Part shown: positions 23,487-31,593 of the stretch, piece after piece
How the letters are laid out: each line of letters begins with the position of its first letter
Position numbering within the stretch: the first letter of the stretch is position 1
NCBI RefSeq assembly: GCF_036346855.1
Contig: NZ_CP107841.1
Coordinates: 3,290,001 to 3,354,000 of the forward strand
Reading direction: 5' to 3'
Length of the DNA stretch: 64,000 nucleotides
From: Streptomyces europaeiscabiei
GTDB lineage: Bacteria; Actinomycetota; Actinomycetes; Streptomycetales; Streptomycetaceae
Translations under genes and position numbers: made by a program
Notes under the pieces: generated by a model
Seen by the model: the letters and a program-made list of their open reading frames with translations, nothing else
The model's database searches: none
What the model was told of the DNA's origin: nothing

Positions 23487-25863
23487 ACCAGGCCGCCACC
23501 TGACTGCGGTTGTGGAAGCCCAGCTTCACGAGGATGCGCTCCACATGGCCCTCGGCGGTGCGGCGGGCGATGACCAGGTGATCGGCGATCTGCTTGTTGG
23601 TACGCCCCTGGGCGACGAGGGCCGCGACCTGGAGTTCACGGCGGGTGAGCGGGACCGGGTCGGGGACGGGATCGGCGCTCGGCGCCCGGGCCGATGCCGG
23701 TGCCGGTGCCGGTGCCGCACCGATGGGGCTCCCGGCCGGGGCGCCACCCTCCCGTGCGGTCGAGGCAGCCCGCGTGCGTACGGCCGGGGCGGACCCCTCC
23801 CGCGGCTCACCCAGCGCGTACGCCACCGCCTGCTCCGCCGTCAGACGGCCGCCTCGGCGGAGGGACAGGGCATAGGCGTGGTCACCGAGGGTGCTCCGGG
23901 CGTGGTGTTCGGCGGCGCGGGGGCGGCCGGGCCGGAGGGCGTCCATGGGCTTGCCGCCGATGTCGTGCCAGATGCGGTCGGCGGCGCCGCGCAGGACGCC
24001 GGCCCGCTCGGCGCCGCCCGCCAGGGCCTCGGCGGCGGCGAGCAGGTCGAGGGTACGGGCGAGGCTCTGGTGCTGGCGCACGGTGTACGGCAGCCGCAGA
24101 CAGTCGCGGGCATGCTCGGCGGCACGGTCGTACTGCCCGGCCGACCAGTGCGCGAGGGCGAGGGTGCGCAGCGCCCAGGAGCGGGCCCACTGTTCGCCGT
24201 GCGCCTCGCAGAGGGCGACGGCCTCGGCGCACAGCGGGATCGCCTCCGCCGCGCGGCCCCGGCTGACGAGGGTGCAGGCCAGTTCGACGCGGGTGAGGAC
24301 GACGAAGGCGGTGGAGGCGCGGGCCCGGACCGGGGCGAGCGCGCCGGCCGGTACGGGCGAGGGCGTGGGCACCGGAAGTTCCTCGTCGGCGTCGTACGCG
24401 GTCCGCACCGGGTCGAGGCCGGCCAGGACGGCGGCGGAGCGGCTGTGCACCAGCGAGGTCAGGGCGCCCGCCCACATGGCGCGGGTCAGGGTCACGTCCG
24501 GCCGGGCCCCGGCCCGCAGGGCGCCGTCCATCCAGTGCCGGCCCTCGCCCCAGATGCCGCCCGCGACCCAGTGGAACCACAGGCCGGCGGCGAGCCGCAG
24601 CCCGTGCTGGGCCTCGCCGGGGGTGGTGAGGCAGAAGTCGAGGGCGGCCCGGAAGTTGTCCTGGTCGATCCGCAGCCGTTCGGTGATCTCCGCCTGGTCG
24701 GGGCCGAACCAGGCCTGCTCGTACTCGGCGCCGAGCCGCGCGAAGTGGTCGCGGTGGCGCCGCCTGGTGTCGGTCGCCTCACCCAGGTCGTTAAGCTTCT
24801 CCAGTCCGTAGTCGCGCAGGGAGACCAGCAGGCGGTAGCGCACCTGCCCGGCATGCTCCTCCCGGACGAGCACCGATTTGTCGACGAGCCCGGCGACGGC
24901 GTCCAGGACGGCGCACGGGGCGATCTCCTCCCGGGAACCGGCGTCCGCCCCGGCGCAGACCGCCTCAGCGGCGGCCAGGTCGAAGCCGCCGACGAACACC
25001 GACAACCACGCCCACACCAGCTGCTCCTGCGGGGTGCACAGTTCATGGCTCCAGTCGACGGCGGAGCGCAGGGTGCGGTGGCGGGGCTCGGAGGTCGGGC
25101 TGCCGCAGGTGAGGAGCTGGTAGCGGTCGTCGAGGCGTTCGACGAGCTGCTCCACGCCGAGGGCGCGCACCCGGACCGCCGCCAGCTCGATGGCCAGCGG
25201 CAGTCCGTCGAGGCGCCGGCAGAGGCGGGCCACGGCCTGCTGGTTCGCCTCGCCGACGGTGAAGCCGGGGACCACGGCCGCCGCCCGGTCGGCGAACAGC
25301 CGCAGCGCGGGGAAGGACTCGACCGCCGACGGGGTCAGTTCCTCCGGCGCGGGCGCGGGCAACGGCGGCACCTCGAAGAGCTGTTCCCCGGCCAGCCCGA
25401 GCCGGTGCCTGCTGGTGGCGAGGATCCGTACGCCCTCGGTGGCCGCCAGCACGGTCCCCGCGAGGACCGCGCAACTGCGCAGCAGATGCTCGCAGTTGTC
25501 GAGCACGATGAGTAAGCGCCGCCCGCGCAGGTGGTCGACGAGGATCTCCAGCGGGGGCCGTACGGTCTCGTTGCGGACACCGAGCACGTCGTTCACGGCG
25601 TGCGGGACGAACGCCTCGTCGCTCAGCGCGGCCAGCGGTACGAGCCACACGCCGTCCGGGAAGGCCCGTGCGACCTGGCCCGCCACATGCCCGGCGAGGC
25701 GGGTCTTGCCCACCCCGCCGGGTCCCGTCAGCGTCAGCAGTCTGCCCGCCGACAACAACCGTCTGACATCGGCCGCCTCGTCCCGTCGCCCCACGAAGCT
25801 CGTCAGCTCCGCCGGGAAACCGGAAGGGCGCCGCGACTCCGATCCGCCCACGATCCTGGTCAC
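23464..25863 (-). CDS. large LuxR-family regulator with AAA/NB-ARC-like ATPase domain
   Basis: A 799-aa regulator. Residues about 20-330 form a STAND-type ATPase: VGRRDEAADVRRLL, Walker A GPGGVGKTRLAGH (about 49-61), Walker B RLLIVLDNCEHLL and the sensor ILATSRHRLG. A helical, TPR-like middle follows, then a Pro/Ala linker. The C-terminal LuxR helix-turn-helix is LTRRELQVAALVAQGRTNKQIA and RRTAEGHVERILVKLG. Architecture resembles the many ATPase-LuxR regulators of Streptomyces. The 3' ends of this gene and the frameshifted ATPase gene overlap convergently. Targets are unknown. Confidence 0.88.
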   Translation of the reverse strand: MTRIVGGSESRRPSGFPAELTSFVGRRDEAADVRRLLSAGRLLTLTGPGGVGKTRLAGHVAGQVARAFPDGVWLVPLAALSDEAFVPHAVNDVLGVRNETVRPPLEILVDHLRGRRLLIVLDNCEHLLRSCAVLAGTVLAATEGVRILATSRHRLGLAGEQLFEVPPLPAPAPEELTPSAVESFPALRLFADRAAAVVPGFTVGEANQQAVARLCRRLDGLPLAIELAAVRVRALGVEQLVERLDDRYQLLTCGSPTSEPRHRTLRSAVDWSHELCTPQEQLVWAWLSVFVGGFDLAAAEAVCAGADAGSREEIAPCAVLDAVAGLVDKSVLVREEHAGQVRYRLLVSLRDYGLEKLNDLGEATDTRRRHRDHFARLGAEYEQAWFGPDQAEITERLRIDQDNFRAALDFCLTTPGEAQHGLRLAAGLWFHWVAGGIWGEGRHWMDGALRAGARPDVTLTRAMWAGALTSLVHSRSAAVLAGLDPVRTAYDADEELPVPTPSPVPAGALAPVRARASTAFVVLTRVELACTLVSRGRAAEAIPLCAEAVALCEAHGEQWARSWALRTLALAHWSAGQYDRAAEHARDCLRLPYTVRQHQSLARTLDLLAAAEALAGGAERAGVLRGAADRIWHDIGGKPMDALRPGRPRAAEHHARSTLGDHAYALSLRRGGRLTAEQAVAYALGEPREGSAPAVRTRAASTAREGGAPAGSPIGAAPAPAPASARAPSADPVPDPVPLTRRELQVAALVAQGRTNKQIADHLVIARRTAEGHVERILVKLGFHNRSQVAAWFSARAGL

Positions 25864-25947
25864 CGGGTTCCTCCAAGGGTGCCCCGGCCTTCAGGCCGGG
25901 GAGGAATCGGACTCCTGCGGAGCAGGGCAGGGAAAGCCGAATCACAG

Positions 25948-26106
25948 TCAGGGCGATTCGGCATCCGCCTCGACAGTGTCGCGTCCGGCCTCCAGCCGAT
26001 AGACGATCTCGGAGTTGAGGGACCTGCGGGCCGATCTGGCTTGAGCGGCCAGCCACGCGTGCAGGTCGGCGGGCAGGCGGAGCGTGATGCGCTTCTCTTC
26101 ATCCAT
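25948..26106 (-). CDS. Arc/ribbon-helix-helix DNA-binding protein (52 aa)
   Basis: A 52-aa protein: KRITLRLPADLHAWLAAQA is the ribbon and first helix, and RRSLNSEIVYRLEA the second helix with the conserved Leu-Asn-Ser-Glu-Ile. It is a complete Arc-type fold, transcribed divergently from tnpB within the element. It probably represses the element's promoter; two copies of AGTGACAYC in the 52-bp divergent gap are candidate sites. ATG at 26104-26106. Confidence 0.8.
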   Translation of the reverse strand: MDEEKRITLRLPADLHAWLAAQARSARRSLNSEIVYRLEAGRDTVEADAESP

Positions 26107-26116
26107 GACTCCAGAG

Positions 26117-26157
26117 TAGTGACATCCGGACGGCTTACGAGTGGTAAAGTGACACCA
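26117..26157. promoter_or_regulatory. candidate RHH operator: two AGTGACA direct repeats
   Basis: AGTGACATC at about 26118 and AGTGACACC at about 26148, 30 bp apart, between the divergent RHH and tnpB genes. Ribbon-helix-helix repressors bind short direct or inverted repeats of this size. Inferred from position. Confidence 0.35.
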
Positions 26158-27383
26158 TTAAGACACCACGGAAGGCATCGAGGGATGCCGGGCACGCCCG
26201 GTACACCTACCGGCTGCGCCCGTCGTCGACCGCCCACACCGCCTTGCTCGCCGAGTGGGACCGGTGCCGGTGGATCTGGAACGAGTGCGTGGTCAAGTCC
26301 CGCCAGGTGCACGCCCACAACAGGACCACCCCGGACGACAGGCTGACGTGCGGCCCGGCACAGCTCGACAAGATGTTGACCGAGGCTCGCGCACGCATGC
26401 CGTGGCTCCACGACGGCGCGAGCGTCCCGCAGCAGCAGATCATCCGGGACTTCACCAAGTCCCGCTCCAGGGCGCTCAAGGACATCGACAAGCGGCTGCC
26501 CACGCGGCAGCGTGCCGGAATGCCGCGCCACAAGAAGAAGCGTGAGGCCCTGCCCACGCTGAACTACACCACCCGGGGCTTCCGACTGAAGGGCGGTCGC
26601 CTGCACCTCGCTGGCGGCATCGACCTGACCGTGGTGTGGTCCCGCGAGCTGCCAGCCGCACCGTCGAGCGTGCGCGTGTAGCGGGACAGCCTCGGCCACT
26701 GGTACGCCTCGTTCGTCGTCGCGACCGATGTGCAGGCGCTCCCCGCGACCGGAGCCGTCCTCGGGGTCGACTGGGGCGTCAGGGAAACCGCCACCACGAC
26801 CAGCGACGCCCACGACCTCCCACATGCCCAGCACGGGAAGAGTGCAGCGCAGCGTCTCGCGCACTACCAGCGGATGACGGCCCGCCGTCGCCCCGCCAAG
26901 GGGCAGGCCGCATCCAAGGGCTACCGCGAAGCCCAGCGGCAGACCGCGAAGCTCCACAAGAAGGTTGCCCGGCAGCGGCAGGACACCGCCCGCAAGTGGG
27001 CCAAGTCCGCTGTGCGGGACCACGACGCGATCGCTGTCGAGGACTTCCGCCCGAAGTTCCTCGCCAAGACCACCATGGCCCGCAAGGCCGCGGATGCCGC
27101 GATCGGCGCGACCAAGTCGGCTCTGATCGAGATGGGCCGCAAGCACGGGCGGGACATCCGCCTCGTCCACCCCGCGCACACCACCATGGACTGCGCGTCC
27201 TGCGGAGCGACAACCAAGCACGCACTTCCTCTTTCGGAACGTACCTACACCTGCACCGCGTGCGGAGCCGTCTCCCCCAGGGACAAGAACTCCGCCCGCG
27301 TGATGCTCGTCCGGGCTGGTCTCAACCCGGCTGGTGCCGAGGGCGTTAGACCTCCCGGGCCGCCGGCCCGGGAGGCGGCCTGA
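26148..27383 (+). pseudogene. tnpB: TnpB / InsQ RNA-guided nuclease, interrupted by an amber stop
   Basis: One reading frame runs through 26148-27383 with a single TAG at 26679-26681. Before it is the N-terminal wedge region (RYTYRLRPSSTAHTALLAEW ... PQQQIIRDFTKSRSRALKDI). After it the RuvC nuclease follows: GVDWGVRE (Asp), IAVEDFRPKF (Glu), zinc ribbon CASCG/CTACG and SPRDKNSARVML (Asp). All catalytic residues remain. The codon is expected to be Tyr (SSVRV-Y-RDSLGHW), so a TAC to TAG change fits. No good start codon remains in this frame at the 5' end. A fragment beginning at TTG or GTG after the stop could still be made. Confidence 0.85.
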
Positions 27384-27424
27384 GCCAGGAATCCCCTCCA
27401 GTTCAAGGGAGGGGAGGATGTCAA
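27345..27424 (+). ncRNA. probable omegaRNA (reRNA) 3' scaffold at the tnpB end
   Basis: An 11-bp stem (27351-27361 with 27365-27375) overlapping the tnpB 3' end and a second stem (27393-27399 with 27408-27414) followed by AGGATGTCAA form the usual right-end scaffold. The guide would begin at 27425 as GCCCTCAGTTGTGGTTCCCG. Assignment rests on structure and position. Confidence 0.55.
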
Positions 27425-27560
27425 GCCCTCAGTTGTGGTTCCCGTACGCGCTGTTGTAACCCCGAAGGGTAGGCAGCGGGCACGGGCAGGACGCGCGCTT
27501 CGCGGATTTCCCGCCTCTTCGGGTGAGGGGGCTCGTGGGGCCGGGGCGGGTGCCCGGGAG

Positions 27561-28451
27561 TCAGGCGGTGATAGCGGCCGCCAGGATCGCTTCGACCACG
27601 TGGGGCAGCGAGTCCGGGTGCAGCCACAGGAAGAGGTTGGGCTCGACGAGCTCCAGTTCCATCACGCACGGTCGCCCGTCCTCCCCGGTGACGAGGTCGA
27701 CGCGCGCGTACAGCAGCTCGGGATTCCCCGGTACGGCGGCCAACGCCCGCTCGGCGACGACGAGTTCGGCCTCGGTCGGGGTCCAGGGCTCCAGGTCCGG
27801 GTGGGCGATCTTGTCGGCGTCGTACGCGATGCCGGGCGCGAGCACCGCCCCCTTGCGGCTGGCGTGCAGCAGACGGCCTCCGAAGAACTGCAGGGCCCGC
27901 TCCCCGTCGGTGTCGATGCTCGTCACGAAGGGCTGCACCATGGCGGTGAGCCCCTCGGCGTGCATCCGCTCTACGTGCCGTACGGCGGTCTCCCGCTGAT
28001 CGGGGGTGTACCGCGCGGCGAACCGGGCGCCCGCGCCGGAGGTGGGCTTCACGACGTACTCGTGCGCCACCGGGAGCTCCACGGTCTCGCCCGGCGCGAG
28101 ATAGGCCGTCGGCACGACGGGCACCCCGGCGCCGGCGAGGTCACCGAGGTACCGCTTGTCGGTGTTCCAGCGCACGACGCCAGCCGGGTTGGCGAGCCGG
28201 GTGACCTCGCCGACCTTCTCCGCCCAGGCCACGAACTCGGCCGCGCGCCAGCTGTAGTCCCAGGTCGAGCGGATGACGACGAGGTCGTAACCCGCCCAGT
28301 CGGCCGCCGGGTCGTCCCAGTGCACGGCCGTCGCGTCGGCCCCGGCATCCCCCAGCGCCCGCACGAGCACCGGCAGATCCCGGTCGCGGCTCGTCTCCGG
28401 CCCGGGGTCGTAGGTGGCGACGGCTATGCGTGGGGCGGCGGTGCGGGCCAC
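27561..28451 (-). CDS. ATP-grasp protein (RimK-like ligase)
   Basis: A 296-aa cytosolic enzyme of the ATP-grasp class. LVVIRSTWDYSWRAAEFVAW and WNTDKRYLGDLAGAGVPVVPT form the pre-ATP-grasp region, HEYVVKPTSGAGARFAARY is the nucleotide-binding strand-loop and CVMELELVEPNLFLW holds the metal-binding Glu and Asn. Close to a group of actinobacterial proteins named only 'ATP-grasp domain'; some relatives act in D-cycloserine or glutathione-like ligations. No partner gene is adjacent, so the substrate pair is unknown. Confidence 0.85.
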   Translation of the reverse strand: MARTAAPRIAVATYDPGPETSRDRDLPVLVRALGDAGADATAVHWDDPAADWAGYDLVVIRSTWDYSWRAAEFVAWAEKVGEVTRLANPAGVVRWNTDKRYLGDLAGAGVPVVPTAYLAPGETVELPVAHEYVVKPTSGAGARFAARYTPDQRETAVRHVERMHAEGLTAMVQPFVTSIDTDGERALQFFGGRLLHASRKGAVLAPGIAYDADKIAHPDLEPWTPTEAELVVAERALAAVPGNPELLYARVDLVTGEDGRPCVMELELVEPNLFLWLHPDSLPHVVEAILAAAITA

Positions 28452-28574
28452 GGGGGCTCCATTCTCGTACGTCTGCGGCGGCTGTCCGGGGAGGTTCCCG
28501 GACGACCGGTCTCGGCGCAGGCTAACAATCCCGGAAGCCCTGGAGAGAGGGGGTTTCCGCGGGGCCGCTCCCGC

Positions 28575-29567
28575 TCACGGCACGGAAGGCCCCGTGACGA
28601 GGCGGCCCTCGCTGTCGTACGGCCAGACGTTGGGGACGCAGCCCTTCATACCCTTGATCTGCTGCATCATCGCCGGGGCGGGCTTGCCCTCGCCGGGGCA
28701 GGTGACGTGGCCGTGGCCGAGGAAGTGACCGACCTCGTGGTTGATGATCAGGGCGCGGTAGGCCTTGACATCCTTGGCGTAGACGGGGGTCGCCCGTTCC
28801 CAGCGTTCGAGGTTGACCATGACGTCGTCGCCGACGTTGCAGTTGAACTCGCCGCGGGTGTTCAGCCCGAACCTGCCGCAGACGTCGTCGACGGTGCCGG
28901 GGGTCGCGACCTTGACGACGAAGTCGGTGCGGCCGCCGGAGACCCGCTGGAAGGCCGAGTCGCCGTCCGCGGTCCAGCCGCGCGGGTCGGCGAGGATGTC
29001 CTCCACCTCCTCGGCGACGTCGGCGGTGGACAGTGACAGGCCCTTCTCCACGTCGACCCGGTAGCGCAGGGGGGTCCCCTTCCCCACCTTGCCGCTGCCG
29101 CCGGAGGCCGTGATGAAGGTGCCCGGCCCGGTCCTGGGGATGGTGACCGGCGAACCGCTGGGGGACGACGACCCCGACTTCCCCGGTGCCGAAGCGGACG
29201 AGGAGGGCGAGGAGGGCGAGGAGGAAGGGCTGTCGGGGGCGCCGGTGCCGGCACCGGCGGTGGAACCGCCGCTCGGGCCGGGGGAACGCCGCGACCGCTC
29301 GGGAGAGGGCTCGGCGGACGCGGTGGCCGCCGCCTCGCCGGCTAACTCCTCGGTGCCGCCGGTCGTCCAGCCCACCGCCGCGAATCCGGCGACACCGAGG
29401 GCCGCGACGGCCCCGAGCCCGCCCCACAGGGGCCCCTTCCCCCATCGTGCGGGGCCCTTCCTCCGCCGCCCTGAGCCCTTGGCCGACCCCTGCGCCGCGG
29501 CGCGCGCCGAGCCGCTGCGACGGCGGCGGGCGGGGCTACGTGAAGGTGTTGCGTTATGCGCGCTCAT
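28575..29567 (-). CDS. DUF3152 membrane-anchored protein with metzincin-type zinc site
   Basis: A 330-aa protein: a basic cytoplasmic N-terminus, one membrane helix (GGLGAVAALGVAGFAAVGWTT, about residues 49-69), a Ser/Pro-rich linker to about 145, and an extracytoplasmic DUF3152 domain. Within the domain NHEVGHFLGHGH is an exact HExxHxxGxxH zinc signature (about residues 277-288), and CGRFG, CNVGDD and TCPGEGKPAPAMMQQIKGM follow the family. Likely a cell-surface zinc peptidase. Direct repeats of GTGATCGGTATG lie just upstream. Confidence 0.87.
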   Translation of the reverse strand: MSAHNATPSRSPARRRRSGSARAAAQGSAKGSGRRRKGPARWGKGPLWGGLGAVAALGVAGFAAVGWTTGGTEELAGEAAATASAEPSPERSRRSPGPSGGSTAGAGTGAPDSPSSSPSSPSSSASAPGKSGSSSPSGSPVTIPRTGPGTFITASGGSGKVGKGTPLRYRVDVEKGLSLSTADVAEEVEDILADPRGWTADGDSAFQRVSGGRTDFVVKVATPGTVDDVCGRFGLNTRGEFNCNVGDDVMVNLERWERATPVYAKDVKAYRALIINHEVGHFLGHGHVTCPGEGKPAPAMMQQIKGMKGCVPNVWPYDSEGRLVTGPSVP

Positions 29568-29580
29568 GTTCCTTCAGAGT

Positions 29581-29644
29581 GTGATCGGTATGTGATCGGA
29601 TGTGGTCGAGTCGATCACGAAACGATAACGCGTGATCGGTATGG
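29581..29644. promoter_or_regulatory. iteron-like GTGATCGG repeats between DUF3152 and MerR genes
   Basis: GTGATCGGTATG at 29581-29592, GTGATCGGATG at 29593-29603, the inverse CGATCAC at 29612-29618, and GTGATCGGTATGG at 29632-29644. They lie in the divergent gap and could be binding sites for a regulator of either gene. Confidence 0.45.
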
Positions 29645-29749
29645 CTCCACACCAGCGCTTGACCTGCACCTTCGGTGAAGCCCCAGCATCGAATCCGCAA
29701 CGAGGAACGGCCAGGCACGGCCAGGACCGACGGGGATTCAGGAAGAGCC

Positions 29750-30230
29750 ATGGAGATGCTGACGATCGGGGCCTTCGCCAAGGCGTGCCGGCCGTCACCG
29801 AAGGCACTTCGGCTCTACGACGAGCTGGAGCTGCTCCGGCCCGCCCGGGTCGACCCGGACACCGGCTACCGCTACTACGCCACCGGGCAGCTGGAACAGC
29901 CGCGGCTGGTGGCCCGGCTGCGCCGGCTCGGCATGCCGCTGGCCCGTATCCGTACGGTGTGCGCGCCGGCGCCGGGCCCGGCGCCGGGCCCGGCGGCCCG
30001 GGAGATACGGGCGTACTGGGCCGGGGTCGAGGCCGAGACGGCGACCCGACGGGACCTGGCGGCCTTCCTCGTGGACCACCTCACCCACCCGTCCGAGGAG
30101 GACATCACGATGCTGGAACTCCGTTACGCCGCCGTCTCCGACACCGGCCTGGTCCGCGCCACCAACCAGGACACCGCCTACGCCGACACCCGTGTTCTCG
30201 CCGTCGCCGACGGTTTCGGCCCGGCCGGGG
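29750..30230 (+). pseudogene. MerR-family regulator with truncated PP2C phosphatase domain
   Basis: The first ~120 residues are a MerR domain: LTIGAFAKACRPSPKALRLYDELELLRPARVDPDTGYRYY. It is followed by the start of a PP2C-type Ser/Thr phosphatase domain (LELRYAAVSDTGLVRATNQDTAYADTRVLAVADGFG, here about residues 118-155), where SDTGLVRATNQD and VADGFG are PP2C motifs 1 and 2. Homology stops near 30230 and the frame runs on into antisense of another gene. Streptomyces has full-length MerR-PP2C fusions of about 350-400 aa, so the C-terminal two thirds are missing. ATG 29750 follows AGGAAG. Confidence 0.75.
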
Positions 30231-30232
30231 CT

Positions 30233-30571
30233 CCGCGGCACGTCCTCGTTCCACGGTGCCGCCTCGATCTTCACCCGGGCGACCCCGAACCCCGCGGCGC
30301 CCAGTCGCCCGGTCCACACCGACGCGGCCACGCGCTGCGCCGACAACCCACCCACGCCGCGCACGGTCAGCATCGGCTGGTCGGGCGTCGCGCCCCGGTC
30401 GAGCGCGATCCGCGTGTACTTCACCCGATGGTGCTCCGCCCACCGACGTATCCGGCCCTCGTCTCCGGCCACGGGCCCGGAACCGGCCCCGGAACCGGAC
30501 ACCACCGTCAGATGGATCTCGAACTCCCCGGCGAACTCCCGCACCGCAGCCCCGCATTCCCCCGTGTCCAC
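30233..30571 (-). pseudogene. 3'-truncated conserved hypothetical gene facing the MerR-PP2C fragment
   Basis: Reads from GTG 30569-30571 with a GAGGAG ribosome site: FEIHLTVV, then RRWAEHHRVKYTRIALDRG, DQPMLTVRGVGG and GFGVARVKIEAAPWNEDVP. It looks like a genuine small-domain protein family of Streptomyces (function not known to me). After NEDVP, near 30233, it enters antisense of the PP2C fragment, so its natural C-terminus is gone. Confidence 0.6.
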
Positions 30572-30648
30572 CTGCCTGCTCCTCGATGGCCGACTGTACT
30601 GACCACCACTGACAGGCAAGAGGAGCATCAGCGGCTGCGGGGCCGCGC

Positions 30649-31359
30649 TCAGGAGGCCGAGTCCCCCGGATCCCAGTCCAGCAGGCGGACCTTCGCGACC
30701 GTGCGTACGTGGCGGCACATCGCGGTGGCCGCCTGTTTGGGCTGCTCGGCTGCGATGGCGTCGAGGATCGCCCGGTGCTGGGCCAGGGAACGGCCGGGGC
30801 GGCCCGGCTGGCGCAGCGACTCGGTGCGGCTCTCGGCGATCTGGTCGGCGATGGAGCGCATGAACTCGGCGAGCAGACTGCTGTGCGCGGCCGCCGTGAC
30901 CGCCGCGTGGAAGAGCCGGTCGCCCTCAATACCGTGGCCGTCCCGCTCGATCTCCCCGGCCATGTGCGCGAGCGCGTCCCGCATCGCGGCCAGGTCGTCC
31001 TCCGTACGGCGCTCGGCGGCCAGTTCGGCGAGCTTCGTCTCCAACGCCTCGCGGGCCTCCAGCACATCGGGCAGCCGCCGACGCCGTTCGACCATCTCGT
31101 CGACGGGCTCGACGTCGAGGCTGTCCCGGACGAGATACGTGCCCCCGCCGTGCCGCGCCTCCACCAGGCCCTGGACCTCCAGCACCACGATGGCCTGCTT
31201 GACCGAGGCCCGGCTCACCCCCAGCCGCTGGGCCAGGTCCCGCTCGGGCGGCAGCCGGTCCCCCGCCTTCAGACCGCCCTCGACGACGTACTGACGCAGC
31301 CGGTCGAGTACCTGTTCGTAGAGTCGCTGCTTGGCCATGGGGCGCAGGGCGTCGCTCAC
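30649..31359 (-). CDS. GntR/FadR-family regulator of the malonate locus (MatR-like)
   Basis: A 236-aa regulator. The N-terminal winged helix is YEQVLDRLRQYVVEGGLKAGDRLPPERDLAQRLGVSRASVKQAIVVLEVQGLVEARHGGGTYL, split over helix and wing, and the C-terminal FCD domain has EAREALETKLAELAAERRTEDDL and DRLFHAAVTAAAHSSLLAEF, with FCD metal-site residues. GTG 31357-31359 with a GAGGGGGAA site is chosen over the longer frame. Divergent from matC; likely binds TGGCTSARCCA-type sites at 31433 and 31502 and responds to malonate or malonyl-CoA (inferred from MatR). Confidence 0.88.
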   Translation of the reverse strand: MSDALRPMAKQRLYEQVLDRLRQYVVEGGLKAGDRLPPERDLAQRLGVSRASVKQAIVVLEVQGLVEARHGGGTYLVRDSLDVEPVDEMVERRRRLPDVLEAREALETKLAELAAERRTEDDLAAMRDALAHMAGEIERDGHGIEGDRLFHAAVTAAAHSSLLAEFMRSIADQIAESRTESLRQPGRPGRSLAQHRAILDAIAAEQPKQAATAMCRHVRTVAKVRLLDWDPGDSAS

Positions 31360-31432
31360 GGTTCCCCCTCTCGTCCGGGCGTCGCTCGTCGGGAGCGTAA
31401 CACCGGCGGGCATCAGTGGCCCGGTGGCCAAG

Positions 31433-31514
31433 TGGCTGAACCAATTTTCGCGCACCCCCTTGACGCCACCGTCGTACGCCCCCACCCTGACCAACCGTAA
31501 GTGGCTCAGCCACT
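31433..31514. promoter_or_regulatory. candidate GntR operators and matC promoter
   Basis: TGGCTGAACCA (31433-31443) and TGGCTCAGCCA (31502-31512, inside the perfect palindrome AGTGGCTCAGCCACT at 31500-31514) share the form TGGCTSARCCA. TTGACG at 31460-31465 lies between them as a possible -35. FadR-subfamily repressors bind symmetric sites of this size. Confidence 0.55.
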
Positions 31515-31593
31515 CGGCCACTCACCCCGAGTTCTCAGCTCTCCCCCTCAGCCCCTCCCCCAGCCGTTCCGGGACCCACCGACGGGAGCCGGT

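Larger units (their letters stand above)
25882..27424 (+). mobile_element. IS1341-type (IS200/IS605 group) element with RHH gene and broken tnpB
   Basis: Similar hairpins in the same orientation mark the ends: CCCCGGCC-TTCA-GGCCGGGG at 25882-25901 and CCCCTCC-AGTTCAA-GGAGGGG region at 27393-27414 followed by AGGATGTCAA. Subterminal same-orientation hairpins and a TCAA right end are typical of the IS200/IS605 group. Between them are a ribbon-helix-helix gene (minus) and tnpB (plus). There is no TnpA Y1 transposase, so the element cannot move by itself. The exact left edge is uncertain by some bases. Insertion lies just upstream of the LuxR start at 25863. Confidence 0.75.

Noticed and set aside
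23512..25515. 667-aa plus-strand frame
   Set aside because: Antisense of the LuxR-ATPase gene, whose motifs are clear.
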